The notes beneath the pieces are model-generated. The model saw only the letters and a program-made list of their open reading frames with translations. It had not been told where the DNA came from and made no database searches. Position numbers and translations under genes: made by a program. Shown here piece after piece: positions 25,980 through 35,513 of a stretch of 64,000 nucleotides of DNA. Origin of the DNA: Marinicella meishanensis (GTDB taxonomy: Bacteria > Pseudomonadota > Gammaproteobacteria > Xanthomonadales > Marinicellaceae). The DNA lies in the NCBI RefSeq assembly GCF_019931145.1, contig NZ_JAIOUV010000008.1, positions 62,001 through 126,000 of the forward strand. The letters run 5' to 3'. Positions within the stretch are counted from its first letter, which is position 1; each line of letters starts with the position of its first letter.

Positions 25980-26005
25980 AAGGCTTGTGAATCATCACAA
26001 GCCTT
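25980..26005. other. 11-bp perfect hairpin spanning the prfB stop codon
   Basis: AAGGCTTGTGA, loop ATCA, TCACAAGCCTT. The prfB TGA lies in the stem. No clear U-tract follows in either direction (only TTTGAC on the minus strand), so it is a weak terminator at best. It may partially terminate, protect the prfB 3' end or mark processing between prfB and lysS. Confidence 0.7.
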
Positions 26006-27090
26006 GTTTCAAACTGGCTTCCACAAATTTATCTAAGTTTCCATCCAGCACCGACTGGGTGTTGGTGTTTTCCACCCCGGTTCTGAGGTCTTTGATTCTG
26101 GATTGATCCAGCACGTATGAACGGATCTGGCTGCCCCAGCCAATGTCCGACTTGTTGTCTTCCATGGATTGTGATTCGGCGCTGCGTTTTTGCATTTCCA
26201 GCTCATACAATTTGGCCTTCAACTGCTGCATGGCGGTGGCTTTGTTCTGGTGTTGTGAACGGCCATTTTGGCACTGCACCACAGTATTGGTGGGCAAATG
26301 GGTGATGCGCACGGCCGATTCGGTTTTGTTTACATGCTGACCACCGGCACCGGAAGACCGATACACGTCGACCCGCAAGTCGGCAGGGTTGATGTCGATT
26401 TCAAAACTGTCATCGATTTCTGGGGAGACAAACACCGCGGCAAAACTGGTGTGGCGCTTGTTGCTGGAATCAAACGGCGATTTGCGCACCAGTCGATGCA
26501 CGCCGATTTCGGTGCGCAACCAACCAAAGGCGTGATCACCATCCACTTTGATGGTGGCCGATTTGATACCGGCCACATCGCCGGCAGACACCTCAATCAA
26601 TTCCGACTTCCACCCCCGTGACTCGATCCAGCGCAAATACATGCGCAACAACATTTCGGCCCAGTCCTGGGCCTCGGTGCCACCCGAACCGGCTTGGATG
26701 TCAACGAAGCAGTTGTTGGGATCCATTTCACCGGAAAACATTTTCTGAAATTCAAGCTTCTCAATCTTCCCTTCCAACTCTTCGATCATGGCCAACACTT
26801 CATTGAGGCTGTCCTGATCGTCCTCGTCATTGGCCATGTCAAGAAATTCGCTGGCATCGGCGATGCCGGCTTTCAGGTCATCCAGGGTGGAGACGATGTG
26901 GTCCAGTGAGGCACGCTCTTTGCTGAGTGCTTGGGCTTTGTCCTGATCATTCCAAATGTCAGGATCTTCCATTTCTAAATTGACTTCTTCTAAACGTTCT
27001 TTCTTGTTTTCGTAGTCAAAGATACCTCCACAGCGCATCGGTGCGCTGTTGGAAGTCATCTAATTGGGCGACTTGTGGGGCGATTTCCAT
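25995..27090 (-). CDS. prfB: peptide chain release factor 2 (programmed +1 frameshift)
   Basis: Translation starts at ATG 27090, runs 24 codons to TATCTT, meets UGA at 27018-27016 and shifts +1 to continue GAC TAC GAA from 27017, giving 364 aa. Landmarks are the RF2 codon-recognition tripeptide SPF ([10 protein letters not shown]) and the peptidyl-hydrolysis GGQ in [19 protein letters not shown]2 ends translation at UGA and UAA and autoregulates through this slip. Without the frameshift only a 341-residue C-terminal ORF is seen. The gene starts 19 bp after dksA. Confidence 0.96.
27016..27030 (-). promoter_or_regulatory. RF2 recoding site
   Basis: Minus strand TGGAGGTATCTTTGA: the internal Shine-Dalgarno-like GGAGG, the slippery CUU codon and the in-frame UGA followed by C, matching the classical prfB +1 frameshift arrangement. 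Confidence 0.95.
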
Positions 27091-27109
27091 GGTAAAAGCA
27101 GAATCCTGA

Positions 27110-27568
27110 TTAACCTTCTCGGGTAATCTTTTGTTTCAGTTCCCAACGTTCTTGGGCATCGATACACAAGGTGGCGATGGGTCGGGCGATCAATCGCGGC
27201 AAACCGATTTCTTCGTCGGTTTCTTCGCAATAGCCATAGTCACCGGTCTTGAACCGATCCAAGGCTTTGTTGATTTTTTTCAACAGTTTGCGGTAGCGAT
27301 CGCGGGTTCTCAATTCAAAGGTGTTTTCAGTTTCGCGAGAAGCGCGTTCGGCTTCGTCACTGATGTCTCTGGCTTCTGAACGGAGGTGAGCGATGGTTTC
27401 ATGAGATTCTTTCAACAAGTCCTCTTTCCATTGTTCAATGCGTCGTCTGAAATATTCCAGGTGTTTGTCGCACATGTATTCTTCTTTGACAGTTGGCACA
27501 TACCCATCAGGCAGTTCCAGCTTAGGCACATAATCTGCAGGCAAATCATTGATACTTCTTTCTGCCAT
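27110..27568 (-). CDS. dksA: DksA transcription factor lacking two zinc cysteines
   Basis: 152 aa, the length of housekeeping DksA. The coiled coil with tip residues D71, E74 and A76 (SDEAERAS) and the C-terminal globular domain are complete. DksA binds the RNA polymerase secondary channel and, with ppGpp, controls rRNA and amino-acid genes. The zinc finger is altered: C114 and C135 remain, while the partner positions are T117 (CEET) and A138 (CIDA). The same C/T/C/A pattern is known from the zinc-independent DksA2 of Pseudomonas aeruginosa. It has an AAGGAG Shine-Dalgarno and heads the dksA-prfB-lysS gene run. Confidence 0.94.
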   Translation of the reverse strand: MAERSINDLPADYVPKLELPDGYVPTVKEEYMCDKHLEYFRRRIEQWKEDLLKESHETIAHLRSEARDISDEAERASRETENTFELRTRDRYRKLLKKINKALDRFKTGDYGYCEETDEEIGLPRLIARPIATLCIDAQERWELKQKITREG

Positions 27569-27721
27569 TTTTATCTCCTTAATTGCTTCGCGGTAAAACA
27601 GCGCGTGCTAAAATATGGACTGATCTGGTTTTTTCAATGCCGGTCATTCCCAGGCATCGAACAATTAATTTTTTAAGCCGAACTTTATACCTGAAAGTGT
27701 CTCAATGAGCAACCATTTTTA

Positions 27722-28003
27722 ATGATAAGAAGGTTATTAATTTCAATATTGAGAGGCTATCAATATGTGATCAGCCCATGGCTGGGAAATCGCTGCCGAT
27801 TTCACCCCTCTTGCTCAGAATACATGATCGAAGCGGTGCGCCGGTTTGGCGTGTTCAAAGGCCTGTATTTGGGCTTCAAACGCTTGGTCCGCTGCCAACC
27901 CATGTGCGAAGGCGGCCTCGATCCGGTGCCCGAAGAATACCCCAGACCATCGACATCGACTGCCGCAGCCAAGGACCCAAAGAACAAAGACCAATCACCT
28001 TGA
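27722..28003 (+). CDS. yidD: membrane protein insertion efficiency factor YidD
   Basis: 93 aa. The conserved core is complete: LRGYQYVISPWLGNRCRFHP, CSEYMIEAVRRFG and RLVRCQPMCEGGLDPVP, including the three cysteines of the family. YidD helps YidC insert inner-membrane proteins. In many genomes it sits in the rpmH-rnpA-yidD-yidC cluster; here it stands alone, divergent from dksA. The ATG at 27722 follows a weak AAGAAGG-like region. The C-terminal 18 residues are a low-complexity tail. Confidence 0.95.
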   Translation: MIRRLLISILRGYQYVISPWLGNRCRFHPSCSEYMIEAVRRFGVFKGLYLGFKRLVRCQPMCEGGLDPVPEEYPRPSTSTAAAKDPKNKDQSP

Positions 28004-28051
28004 ATGTGGAAAGAAGCCGCGCCCATGCAGTTTTCACCTACTCATGCCGCT

Positions 28052-29392
28052 TCAGCCCAAGCCTTGAAACAACATGGCATCGGCCACTTTAACAAAGCCG
28101 GCGATGTTCGCCCCGCGGATGTAATCAACGCGACCATCTTCTTGTTCACCATGGATCACACAAGACCGGTGGATGTGCGCCATGATGTCTTGCAGTTTGC
28201 GGTCCACTTGCTCGGCTGGCCAACTCTGCATCAGGGCGTTTTGCGTGCGCTCCAGGCCGGAAACGGCCACCCCACCGGCATTCACTGCCTTGGACGGCCC
28301 AATCACCACCCCTTGTTCAAGCAAGTAATCAGTGGCCTTTGCCGTCAGCGGCATGTTGGCTGCTTCGGCGATGAACTGAACCCCATTGTCATGTAAAGTT
28401 TGTGCGTCAGTTTCATCCATTTCATTCTGGGTGGCTGCCGGGATCGCCACATCACAGGCCACGGCCCAAGGCTTTTCATCGGCCCTGAACTGCAAATCAT
28501 CATGTGCTTCTGCCACTGCCTTGAGTCGGCCTCGCTCCACTTCTTTCACCTGTTTGATGGTGGCCAGGTGTGCTGCAGTCAAGCCGGATTTGGCCAGCAA
28601 GGTGCCACCGCTGTCTGACAGGGTCAGCACTTGGGCATTTTTTTCCAACAGTTTTTCCACCGTGTAAATCGCCACATTGCCGGCACCAGAAACCACACAA
28701 CGCTTATCCGCCAATGACTGATCATGTTGTTCCAACATGTGTTGCAGAAAATAAACCGTGCCATAACCAGTGGCTTCGGTGCGCCCACAACTGCCGCCTG
28801 AAGCCGGTGCTTTACCGGTCAACACCCCGTTGAATTGCCCTGAGATGTTTTTGTAGGCGCCAAACAGGTAGCCGATTTCGCGGGCGCCCACCCCGATGTC
28901 ACCGGCTGGCACGTCTTGCTCAGGGCCGATGTAGTTGGACAATTTCAGCATGAAAGCCTGACAAAATCGCTGCACATCGGCCGCCGATTTTCCTTTGGGG
29001 TCAAAATCTGAACCACCCTTACCACCTCCCATGGGCAAGCCGGTCAAGGCGTTTTTGAAGGTCTGTTCAAAGGCCAGAAACTTGAACGTGTCCAGATCCA
29101 CCGATGGGTGAAATCGCAGGCCACCTTTGTAAGCGCCCAAGGCGTTGTTGTGTTGCACCCGCCAACCGCGATTGACGTGCACTTGCCCGTCACCGTCCTG
29201 CCAGGTGACACGAAATTCAATGATGCGGTCGGGCACCAACAGCCGTTCCAACAGGGCTTGCTGTTGGTAGGCTTCATGACGCTTTACAAAGGGCATCACG
29301 GCCTGGTACACATCGGCAACGGCTTGGTGAAATTGGGGTTGATTGGGGTGGGTTTGTTGCAGTGATTGAAGGATGTCTTGGATGGTCTGCAT
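28052..29392 (-). CDS. gdhA: NADP-specific glutamate dehydrogenase
   Basis: 446 aa, the usual length of the hexameric bacterial enzyme. Substrate and catalytic residues lie in YKGGLRFHPSVDLD and LPMGGGKGGSDFDPKGKS; the nucleotide-binding fold has VSGAGNVAIYTVEKL. It makes glutamate from 2-oxoglutarate and ammonia with NADPH. The family distinction from the NAD enzyme rests on overall similarity to GdhA of enteric bacteria (SCGRTEATGYG, RGANIAGFVKVADAM). No operon partners; it converges on yidD with a short gap and no visible terminator. Confidence 0.97.
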   Translation of the reverse strand: MQTIQDILQSLQQTHPNQPQFHQAVADVYQAVMPFVKRHEAYQQQALLERLLVPDRIIEFRVTWQDGDGQVHVNRGWRVQHNNALGAYKGGLRFHPSVDLDTFKFLAFEQTFKNALTGLPMGGGKGGSDFDPKGKSAADVQRFCQAFMLKLSNYIGPEQDVPAGDIGVGAREIGYLFGAYKNISGQFNGVLTGKAPASGGSCGRTEATGYGTVYFLQHMLEQHDQSLADKRCVVSGAGNVAIYTVEKLLEKNAQVLTLSDSGGTLLAKSGLTAAHLATIKQVKEVERGRLKAVAEAHDDLQFRADEKPWAVACDVAIPAATQNEMDETDAQTLHDNGVQFIAEAANMPLTAKATDYLLEQGVVIGPSKAVNAGGVAVSGLERTQNALMQSWPAEQVDRKLQDIMAHIHRSCVIHGEQEDGRVDYIRGANIAGFVKVADAMLFQGLG

Positions 29393-29525
29393 ATTGATTG
29401 GGTGGTTGAAAGAATCACCACTTAAGCAAATTGCGTGTCAAGGCATCGTCAAAACCGCCTCAGCTGCATATGCATGACCCAGCCAAAGCACACCCAGATT
29501 GGGTCAATGGGATCACTGTTTTTGC

Positions 29526-29737
29526 AACAATTGCAAAATGCTGGAAAAATCAAGTTTACCTGCACCTCCCGCGCGGTGAATTTGGTACAGCGGTGTGGCG
29601 CTGCCCGATTAAGCCGCCAACTCTTGGGACAGACCCAAGTCTTTGCTCATCAATTCGACCATGAAGCCACCTTGATAATCCTTGCTGACAGGCACATTCG
29701 GCATGACATTGGGGTACGGGTTGTACACCTGCAATGA
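29526..29737 (-). pseudogene. truncated duplicate of the mmsB 3' end
   Basis: This stretch is a diverged copy of 48466-48698, the last part of the 3-hydroxyisobutyrate dehydrogenase gene and a little downstream DNA. The encoded peptide LQVYNPYPNVMPNVPVSKDY and GGFMVELMSKDLGLSQELAA matches the parent nearly residue for residue. It then reaches TAA where the parent has CAA, and a 21-bp in-frame segment is missing nearby. There is no N-terminal part, so the fragment cannot encode an enzyme. The rest of the gap 29393-29796 shows nothing recognisable. Confidence 0.9.
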
Positions 29738-29796
29738 TCCGACACACAGCCGAACAGAATCATTGCCACAGGATCTGTTGTTATGGTTCGACAGAA

Positions 29797-30180
29797 TCAA
29801 CCCGCATTCCAATGGTCCACCCACACTGCTTTTTTATCCCTGGTGTCCACTTTGACGCGAATCAACATATTGGTGTGAATGCGGCTGAATTCTGACACAT
29901 GGATCACGGCCCTGGTTTTGGCCTGATAAGATTGGGCAGAGTCAGGATCCACCTCGAGCCATAAGTTGATGCCTTGCATGAATTGTGACCCGGCATGCTT
30001 GCCCAGTTTGAACATCGAAGGCTGGTGTCGAATGATCCGAGCGGTTTGGCTGATCCCTGAATGCAGTACCCTTTGTTTTTTCCGTGTTTGTCTCCACACC
30101 CACAACCAGGGCAACACAAACAGCAGCAAGGAACCCAAGACAATCAGCAGCACCCCATGTTGATCAATGATTTCTGACAA
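29797..30180 (-). CDS. hypothetical single-pass membrane protein
   Basis: 127 aa. One membrane helix near the N-terminus (GVLLIVLGSLLLFVLPWLWVW) is followed by a basic stretch (RQTRKKQR) and a soluble part with predicted beta strands (INLWLEVDPD, TRAVIHVSEF, LIRVKVDTRDKKAVWVDHW) that could form a small barrel. I do not recognise the family. It lies 33 bp after the last CSLREA gene on the same strand and may be the last member of that gene run. Confidence 0.6.
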   Translation of the reverse strand: MSEIIDQHGVLLIVLGSLLLFVLPWLWVWRQTRKKQRVLHSGISQTARIIRHQPSMFKLGKHAGSQFMQGINLWLEVDPDSAQSYQAKTRAVIHVSEFSRIHTNMLIRVKVDTRDKKAVWVDHWNAG

Positions 30181-30213
30181 GTTAAGCCCCCCAACCCCGT
30201 TCTGATATGTCCA

Positions 30214-31788
30214 TCACGAACCCAACCCATTCTTGAAGATCAAATCATCTTCAAAAGGTTGTCTTTCAAAGGCCCCTGAATCGGGCAATGAATCCCGTGG
30301 CATGAAACGTTGATCTGTGGATGTGGCGTTGATCACCACGCCATTGTTCAAGGCCACACTGGTACTCTCAATCGCATGGGTTGGTGTGGGGCCGGCATGG
30401 TCAGCCAAGTTGGGGTCCAACAAGAAGACCGGTGACACATTGAACCGATCGTTCTGGCCAGCACCAATACCGCAGGTGTTTCGAGGCGATTCGATGTTAC
30501 CCCCCAACGATGACGTCAAGCTGGCATCAAGCACACATTGACCCTCCAGTAAACTATTGACCACCTCAAATTGGCTGTCATCTTCAAACCTCAAATCAAC
30601 CCCGTTGATGGCATGGTTGTCATAGGTGGTGACATGGCTCAGTTTCACTTGACTGAACTGGCTGACAATGGCCCCACCATTATTGGCTTGGTTGCCGCTG
30701 ATGGTCACATTCAATAAATCAACTTTTCCAGTAGAAACAAGGACAGCACCGGCATCGTCCTCAGCAGAGTTGGCAACCAATGCGGAGTGTTTCATGGTTA
30801 AACTGGGTTTGTATGGGGTGAGTCCAGCGGTCATCATCACAGCGCCGGCATTGGCGGTGTTGACGCCAGCCTGGTAGGCCGCCTTGTTGTCCACAAAAAT
30901 GGAGGCCATGACATGGGTGTCTATCGAACCATCTTGCCGCAATCCACCACCGAATTGGGCCTCATTATTTTGGATCAGACTGCGGGTTATCCACACATCG
31001 GCAGGGGTGTTTTCTGTGCCCGAAATGAACAAGCCACCCCCGCTGTATTCGGCGAAATTATTGAGGATGAACACACGGTCAAACAGCATGGTGGGCTGGT
31101 TGGCATGCGACAGGAAAGTGGCATGAACCGCACCGCCACTGGCCAATGCCTGATTCCCAATCAGATAGGTGTTGTACATCTTCAAAGAGCCACCAACCAT
31201 GGTGATGGCACCACCATCTGATAGCGATTCATTGTTATCCAAGACACTGTCAATAATGCTCAAATCACTCAATACAGCAAAAACACCACCACCACTTCTG
31301 GCTGTGTTTTCGGTCAAAGCCACTTGGTTGAGATTGACCGTGGCCATATTGGCCCGAATCACTCCACCCAAAGCCGTGTTGGCCAAGCCGTTTTTTACCA
31401 CCACTTGTTCCAAATAGAAAGAGACACCTTCATGCACCTCAAAAACCGTACCAGCCAGTTGTCCCGTAGTCAGCTCGGTCTTGGTTCCTGTTGGGCTGTT
31501 GGAGGTGAACAGGCCCTCGATCCGTAAATGATCCAACACATCCAGGTCCCCATTCATGGCCAAGTCCTCATCTGGCGACCCTGATCGATCAAGGTGGTAA
31601 ATCACATCATCCAGCTTGATGGTGTCTTCACCCGGGTTGTCATTCGCTGCGATGATGGCCTCTCGCAAAGAACAATCATTGACATGACAGCCATTGGGAA
31701 AGGGGTCATCATTGACGGTCACTTGGAAAGTGGCAGCCAAAGACCATACAGGCCATAACGCAATGAGCAAACCAACACAACACCTCAT
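30214..31788 (-). CDS. CSLREA-domain parallel beta-helix exoprotein (1)
   Basis: 524 aa with a signal peptide (VGLLIALWPVWSLA). The N-terminal CSLREA module is visible as FQVTVNDDP followed by NDCSLREAIIAANDNPG. A long right-handed beta-helix with repeated short rungs (SGGGVFAVLSDLSIIDS, SDGGAITMVGGSLKMYNT, YSGGGLFISG) follows. It ends with GNIESPRNTCGIG, a region common to these proteins, PDSGAFERQ and the tail DLIFKNGLGS, a variant of the IFxxGFE ending. Probably a surface or secreted protein of unknown target. The start ATG overlaps the upstream gene stop by 4 bp. Confidence 0.82.
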   Translation of the reverse strand: MRCCVGLLIALWPVWSLAATFQVTVNDDPFPNGCHVNDCSLREAIIAANDNPGEDTIKLDDVIYHLDRSGSPDEDLAMNGDLDVLDHLRIEGLFTSNSPTGTKTELTTGQLAGTVFEVHEGVSFYLEQVVVKNGLANTALGGVIRANMATVNLNQVALTENTARSGGGVFAVLSDLSIIDSVLDNNESLSDGGAITMVGGSLKMYNTYLIGNQALASGGAVHATFLSHANQPTMLFDRVFILNNFAEYSGGGLFISGTENTPADVWITRSLIQNNEAQFGGGLRQDGSIDTHVMASIFVDNKAAYQAGVNTANAGAVMMTAGLTPYKPSLTMKHSALVANSAEDDAGAVLVSTGKVDLLNVTISGNQANNGGAIVSQFSQVKLSHVTTYDNHAINGVDLRFEDDSQFEVVNSLLEGQCVLDASLTSSLGGNIESPRNTCGIGAGQNDRFNVSPVFLLDPNLADHAGPTPTHAIESTSVALNNGVVINATSTDQRFMPRDSLPDSGAFERQPFEDDLIFKNGLGS

Positions 31789-33368
31789 AAGCCCGCCTGA
31801 AAACCATTGAAATAGATTAAATCCATGCCGTTTGACTGCCACTCATATGCCCCGCTGTCTGGTTGATCACCCCTGATATAGTACCGTTGATCCAGCATGA
31901 GTTCAGGGATCATAACACCCCGATTGATTGCGTTGCTCAACGGGTTGGTGATGGCATAGGTCATCGTCGGTCCGCCATTGTCGGCCAATTCCGTGGCCAC
32001 CAACCCCCTTTGTAACCAACCAAACAAATCATTGGTCTCTGGGTCCAAACCACATGAATCTCCAGGTGACTCAATGTTGCCACCCAGCGAACTCACCTGA
32101 GATAAAAATGTGGTGGTACAGCGCGCCATGAGGATGTTGTTCTGCAACACCGCGGTCACTTTTGAGCCAAAAAAAATGTCTTCACCATTCTGTGATTGGT
32201 TGAACAGCACCGTGTTGTGCATCAACTCAACTTGACCTGCATTGAGGTATAAGGCTGCATATTCTGGGGCCTGATTCTCTCCAATGGTGCTGTTAAACAA
32301 CTTGATTTGATCACCGGAAAAGTACACCGCTGCAGCATGATCAGTTGATTCATTATTGAATATCAGAGAATGTTCCACATGCAATTTCGCCGCGCCACCA
32401 ACCGCATAGATGGCACCACCCGTTGCATCAAATGTAACCTGACTGTCGGTGGCCCGATTTTGCGTGATGGAGACTGCCGATAAGTACAATTTGCCGCTTT
32501 GGTGATGGATGCCTGCACCCTGTGCTGCGAGGTTGAATCTGATGCGGGTGTTTTGCACGTGTGCCGTTTGACTTCCTTGGTTGTTGGCAGAGCCGCCACG
32601 GAGAAATATTCCGCCACCAAACTGGGCCAAATTGTCACCCAAATAGCTGTCTTTGATGACGATGGCTGGTAGCTGGTTCTGGTCAATGAAGTTCACCACA
32701 GCTAAGGCCCCACCAAAATCAGCGATGTTGTCGGTAAATTCAGAGTCTTGGATTCTCAGCTGTCCTCCACTGGCGTATAAGCCGCCGCCAAAGCCGGCGA
32801 CGGTTGGGCTGTGATTTTCTCTGAATTTGACATGATTCAGATTCAATTGACTGTTGATGGCATAAATGCCACTGCCATTTCGGGCGGAGTTGTCAATCAA
32901 ATGTACATTTTCCAAATCCAGCCCAGCCTCAATAGAACGAATGCCGCCACCATTGGCCCCCAGGTTGTTGCCTTGTTGGATCAACACATGTTTCAGTGTC
33001 AGATTGACACCGGGGTGAACATCAAAAATGCGGTCGCTGAAACCACTGTGACCAACCAATGATGAAATTTCCAGGGGCACATTGGACACAAAGGTGCCAA
33101 TGATGGTCAAATCATCGGTGATGTCCAAATCACCCACCACAGCGGCATCATCATCACCATCACGGGTTAATTGATGTTCAGAAGGCAGCAGGATGATTTC
33201 ATCGGCACCGGGGTTGTTGTTGGCGGCCATCACCGCTTGTCTTAAACTGCAATCGAACTCAGAACAAACAGTGCTGACCGATGGATCGTTGAATCGGGTC
33301 ACTGTATAAGTGGCGGCATCCACTCCACTGGCCAGTATCCACAGAATCATGACAGCCATTTTATTCAT
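31785..33368 (-). CDS. CSLREA-domain parallel beta-helix exoprotein (2)
   Basis: 527 aa. A signal peptide (MAVMILWILASGVDA) leads into TYTVTRFNDPSVS and the variant motif FDCSLRQAVMAANNNPG. The helix rungs (GFGGGLYASGGQLRIQDS, DFGGALAVVNF, QFGGGIFLRGG) and the closing blocks SLGGNIESPGDSCGLD and LADNGGPTMTYAI match its neighbours. The C-terminus DLIYFNGFQAGL is a further IFxxGFE variant. It starts inside the end of the heparinase-like gene (8-bp overlap), so translation is coupled. Likely exported and perhaps processed at the tail. Substrate or partner unknown. Confidence 0.82.
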   Translation of the reverse strand: MNKMAVMILWILASGVDAATYTVTRFNDPSVSTVCSEFDCSLRQAVMAANNNPGADEIILLPSEHQLTRDGDDDAAVVGDLDITDDLTIIGTFVSNVPLEISSLVGHSGFSDRIFDVHPGVNLTLKHVLIQQGNNLGANGGGIRSIEAGLDLENVHLIDNSARNGSGIYAINSQLNLNHVKFRENHSPTVAGFGGGLYASGGQLRIQDSEFTDNIADFGGALAVVNFIDQNQLPAIVIKDSYLGDNLAQFGGGIFLRGGSANNQGSQTAHVQNTRIRFNLAAQGAGIHHQSGKLYLSAVSITQNRATDSQVTFDATGGAIYAVGGAAKLHVEHSLIFNNESTDHAAAVYFSGDQIKLFNSTIGENQAPEYAALYLNAGQVELMHNTVLFNQSQNGEDIFFGSKVTAVLQNNILMARCTTTFLSQVSSLGGNIESPGDSCGLDPETNDLFGWLQRGLVATELADNGGPTMTYAITNPLSNAINRGVMIPELMLDQRYYIRGDQPDSGAYEWQSNGMDLIYFNGFQAGL

Positions 33369-35499
33369 CACCACCGCCCTCAAAACCATCAACAAAAATG
33401 ACGCATTCAGGCGAAGCCCAGACGGGGCCGGAATCACCCACCACAATGCCTTGAGCGCATTGGGTGAAAGATTGTGTGATGCCGTTAATGCTGAGGTTGC
33501 CACCGGTTGACTGCATGCCTTTGTTCAACACCAAATTGTGGTCATTGCCCAATGACAAATGAAATTCAGCCGCTTCTTCAGTGAATTGAATGTTCAGTGG
33601 TTCCAAAGGTTGGTCACCCATTTGTAAAACATGCAAAAAATAACTCTGGGCCTGACCACTGCTGTCCAATTCCAGCCGATACTGCCCCACCGCGCCACCT
33701 TCGGTAATCAGCCGATAACTGGGGTTACTGGGAACCAACGTGGTCAGGTTGATTTGTTCATTGCCCATGATGGCAGAAACCTGGTTGCCATTGATCTGTG
33801 GTTGATTCAGGAAATGCATGATAAATCCCTTGGTCACTTCAGCGGCATTCAACACAGGATTATCTTCATCAAAAGGCGTCCAATTACAAGCACTGCCATC
33901 GGCGTAACTGATGGAATCTCCACTGGCTTCCAGGCGATCAAGAATCACCAATGCATTCAAGCCCCTGACATAAATAAAATCACGCACCACCGATTCGGCA
34001 TAAGGCCAATCATAGCGACACGGGTCGCGGTTCATCCTGGAGCGGTAAATGGCACTCAAATCAGTAGAAGCAAAGAAGAAATCTGGGTGGTGATGCACCC
34101 GGGTGACTTGCGGTAAGCCATCAGCACCTTCATCGTGCTCGGGATTGGGAGGATCGGGCAACACAAATTGATCCTCCCTGATGGGTGACCAAAACATTTG
34201 TCCCCGGCCTTCAAACAAGACCGTGTTGTGCCCGACAGCATTCAAAGCATCAACCGTGCTGGACCCGCCGCCCCAGTCCGTAATGTGTTCGGTGTAGGAG
34301 GTGGTTTCACGACTGAGCCACTGGCCATCTTGCCAAATCTGAAAGGAGCCAGCATCCAGGTGGTTATGGCCTACATTGCCACTGACCCCCAACTGCAGGT
34401 TAATGACTGTGGCATCTGGCTGCCAACGGTTTCTGAGATAAGAAAAGCCGGCACCAGAAGCATGATAATCCAAAGGAAGATCATCAAAGCTCCTGGATTC
34501 GACCGTTGGGGTAAGCGATTGCACCCAGGGTGAAATTTTGGGCTGAACTTGATCCAACCAGGTTTTGGCATAACCGGCCATCTGGCTTTGTGGCTGCATC
34601 ATGATGTGACTTGACATCACATTCCCATAATCAGCACTTTTGGCCGTTTCAGGATAACAAACAAAGAATTGTTCATCATCATTGAATGGAAACAAATACC
34701 AGTAAGAGTCATCGCAGCCGATGCCCATGGGGGCGGGTGTTTGTTTGGGCAGGGTCGCGTATATTTGGTAAAACAGGTTTTCTCGATAGAATGGAGTCGC
34801 ATCATAGGTGTTAAAACCATACTGCTGTGCCGTCAGTAAAGGCACCACACCGTAACCCAACATATATCGACCATACTGCGTACCCTCACCTGGCACGCCA
34901 CCCCGACCAAAATAAGGGGCCCATTGTTCAACCATGCCATGTTGAAAACGTTGGTCCAAAGCATGATCAATGAAGCCTTGGGCCATGGGATTTTCACCGT
35001 ATGAAGTGATGCCCCACTCCACACCGTTGCGCAAATAGCCCCAGAAATAGTTATTGGCTTCCATACCTGGCCCACCCCATGGTTTGTTGTTGAGCTCGGT
35101 TTGCCATAAATTCCAATTTTGGGTGAATGCATTTCTTTCAGCTGTGGAGAAACTGTCATGACACCAATCATAGATCAACAAGGCCGTTTCTCCGTACCAA
35201 CGCGCCGAGTCACTGGATATCTGACTGATGTCAATTTCAATCGACATGGCATGGTCTTTGGCTGAATCACAGTCGCTGGCATTTTCGGTCATCAAGCCCC
35301 TCAAGGCCAAGCCCAAGTAGTCGTCATTGGCGGGGTTGGTCGGGTTGTTTTGATACCATGTCCGTGCTTGGGCCAGTACGGCCTCAGAAGTGAACCACAA
35401 GCGTGGGTGGTCATTGGGTATGGTCAGGTCGGCTGCCAGCGACGATGTGCTGATCAAGCATACGAACATTCCGGTGATTACAATCTTAGATTTGCACAT
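33361..35499 (-). CDS. heparinase II/III-like exported protein
   Basis: 712 aa. The signal peptide (IVITGMFVCLISTSSLAA) precedes an alpha-barrel region (HPRLWFTSEAVLAQARTWY) and a C-terminal beta-sandwich region with NVGHNHLDAGSFQIWQDGQW, the typical heparinase/alginate-lyase site that holds the metal or catalytic His. It probably cleaves acidic polysaccharide outside the cell; the exact polymer is not predictable. It ends with CVIFVDGFEGGGDE, an IFxxGFE tail extended by a few residues. The ATG at 35499 has GGAG seven bases upstream; longer starts are less likely. It sits between a small exported protein and a CSLREA gene. Confidence 0.75.
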   Translation of the reverse strand: MCKSKIVITGMFVCLISTSSLAADLTIPNDHPRLWFTSEAVLAQARTWYQNNPTNPANDDYLGLALRGLMTENASDCDSAKDHAMSIEIDISQISSDSARWYGETALLIYDWCHDSFSTAERNAFTQNWNLWQTELNNKPWGGPGMEANNYFWGYLRNGVEWGITSYGENPMAQGFIDHALDQRFQHGMVEQWAPYFGRGGVPGEGTQYGRYMLGYGVVPLLTAQQYGFNTYDATPFYRENLFYQIYATLPKQTPAPMGIGCDDSYWYLFPFNDDEQFFVCYPETAKSADYGNVMSSHIMMQPQSQMAGYAKTWLDQVQPKISPWVQSLTPTVESRSFDDLPLDYHASGAGFSYLRNRWQPDATVINLQLGVSGNVGHNHLDAGSFQIWQDGQWLSRETTSYTEHITDWGGGSSTVDALNAVGHNTVLFEGRGQMFWSPIREDQFVLPDPPNPEHDEGADGLPQVTRVHHHPDFFFASTDLSAIYRSRMNRDPCRYDWPYAESVVRDFIYVRGLNALVILDRLEASGDSISYADGSACNWTPFDEDNPVLNAAEVTKGFIMHFLNQPQINGNQVSAIMGNEQINLTTLVPSNPSYRLITEGGAVGQYRLELDSSGQAQSYFLHVLQMGDQPLEPLNIQFTEEAAEFHLSLGNDHNLVLNKGMQSTGGNLSINGITQSFTQCAQGIVVGDSGPVWASPECVIFVDGFEGGGDE

Positions 35500-35513
35500 G
35501 ACCTGGCTCCAAA

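Noticed and set aside
29609-29824. 71-aa ORF joining an unknown start to an MmsB-like end
   Set aside because: The MmsB-like half is the truncated duplicate and the first half is intergenic; no start signal and an early stop.
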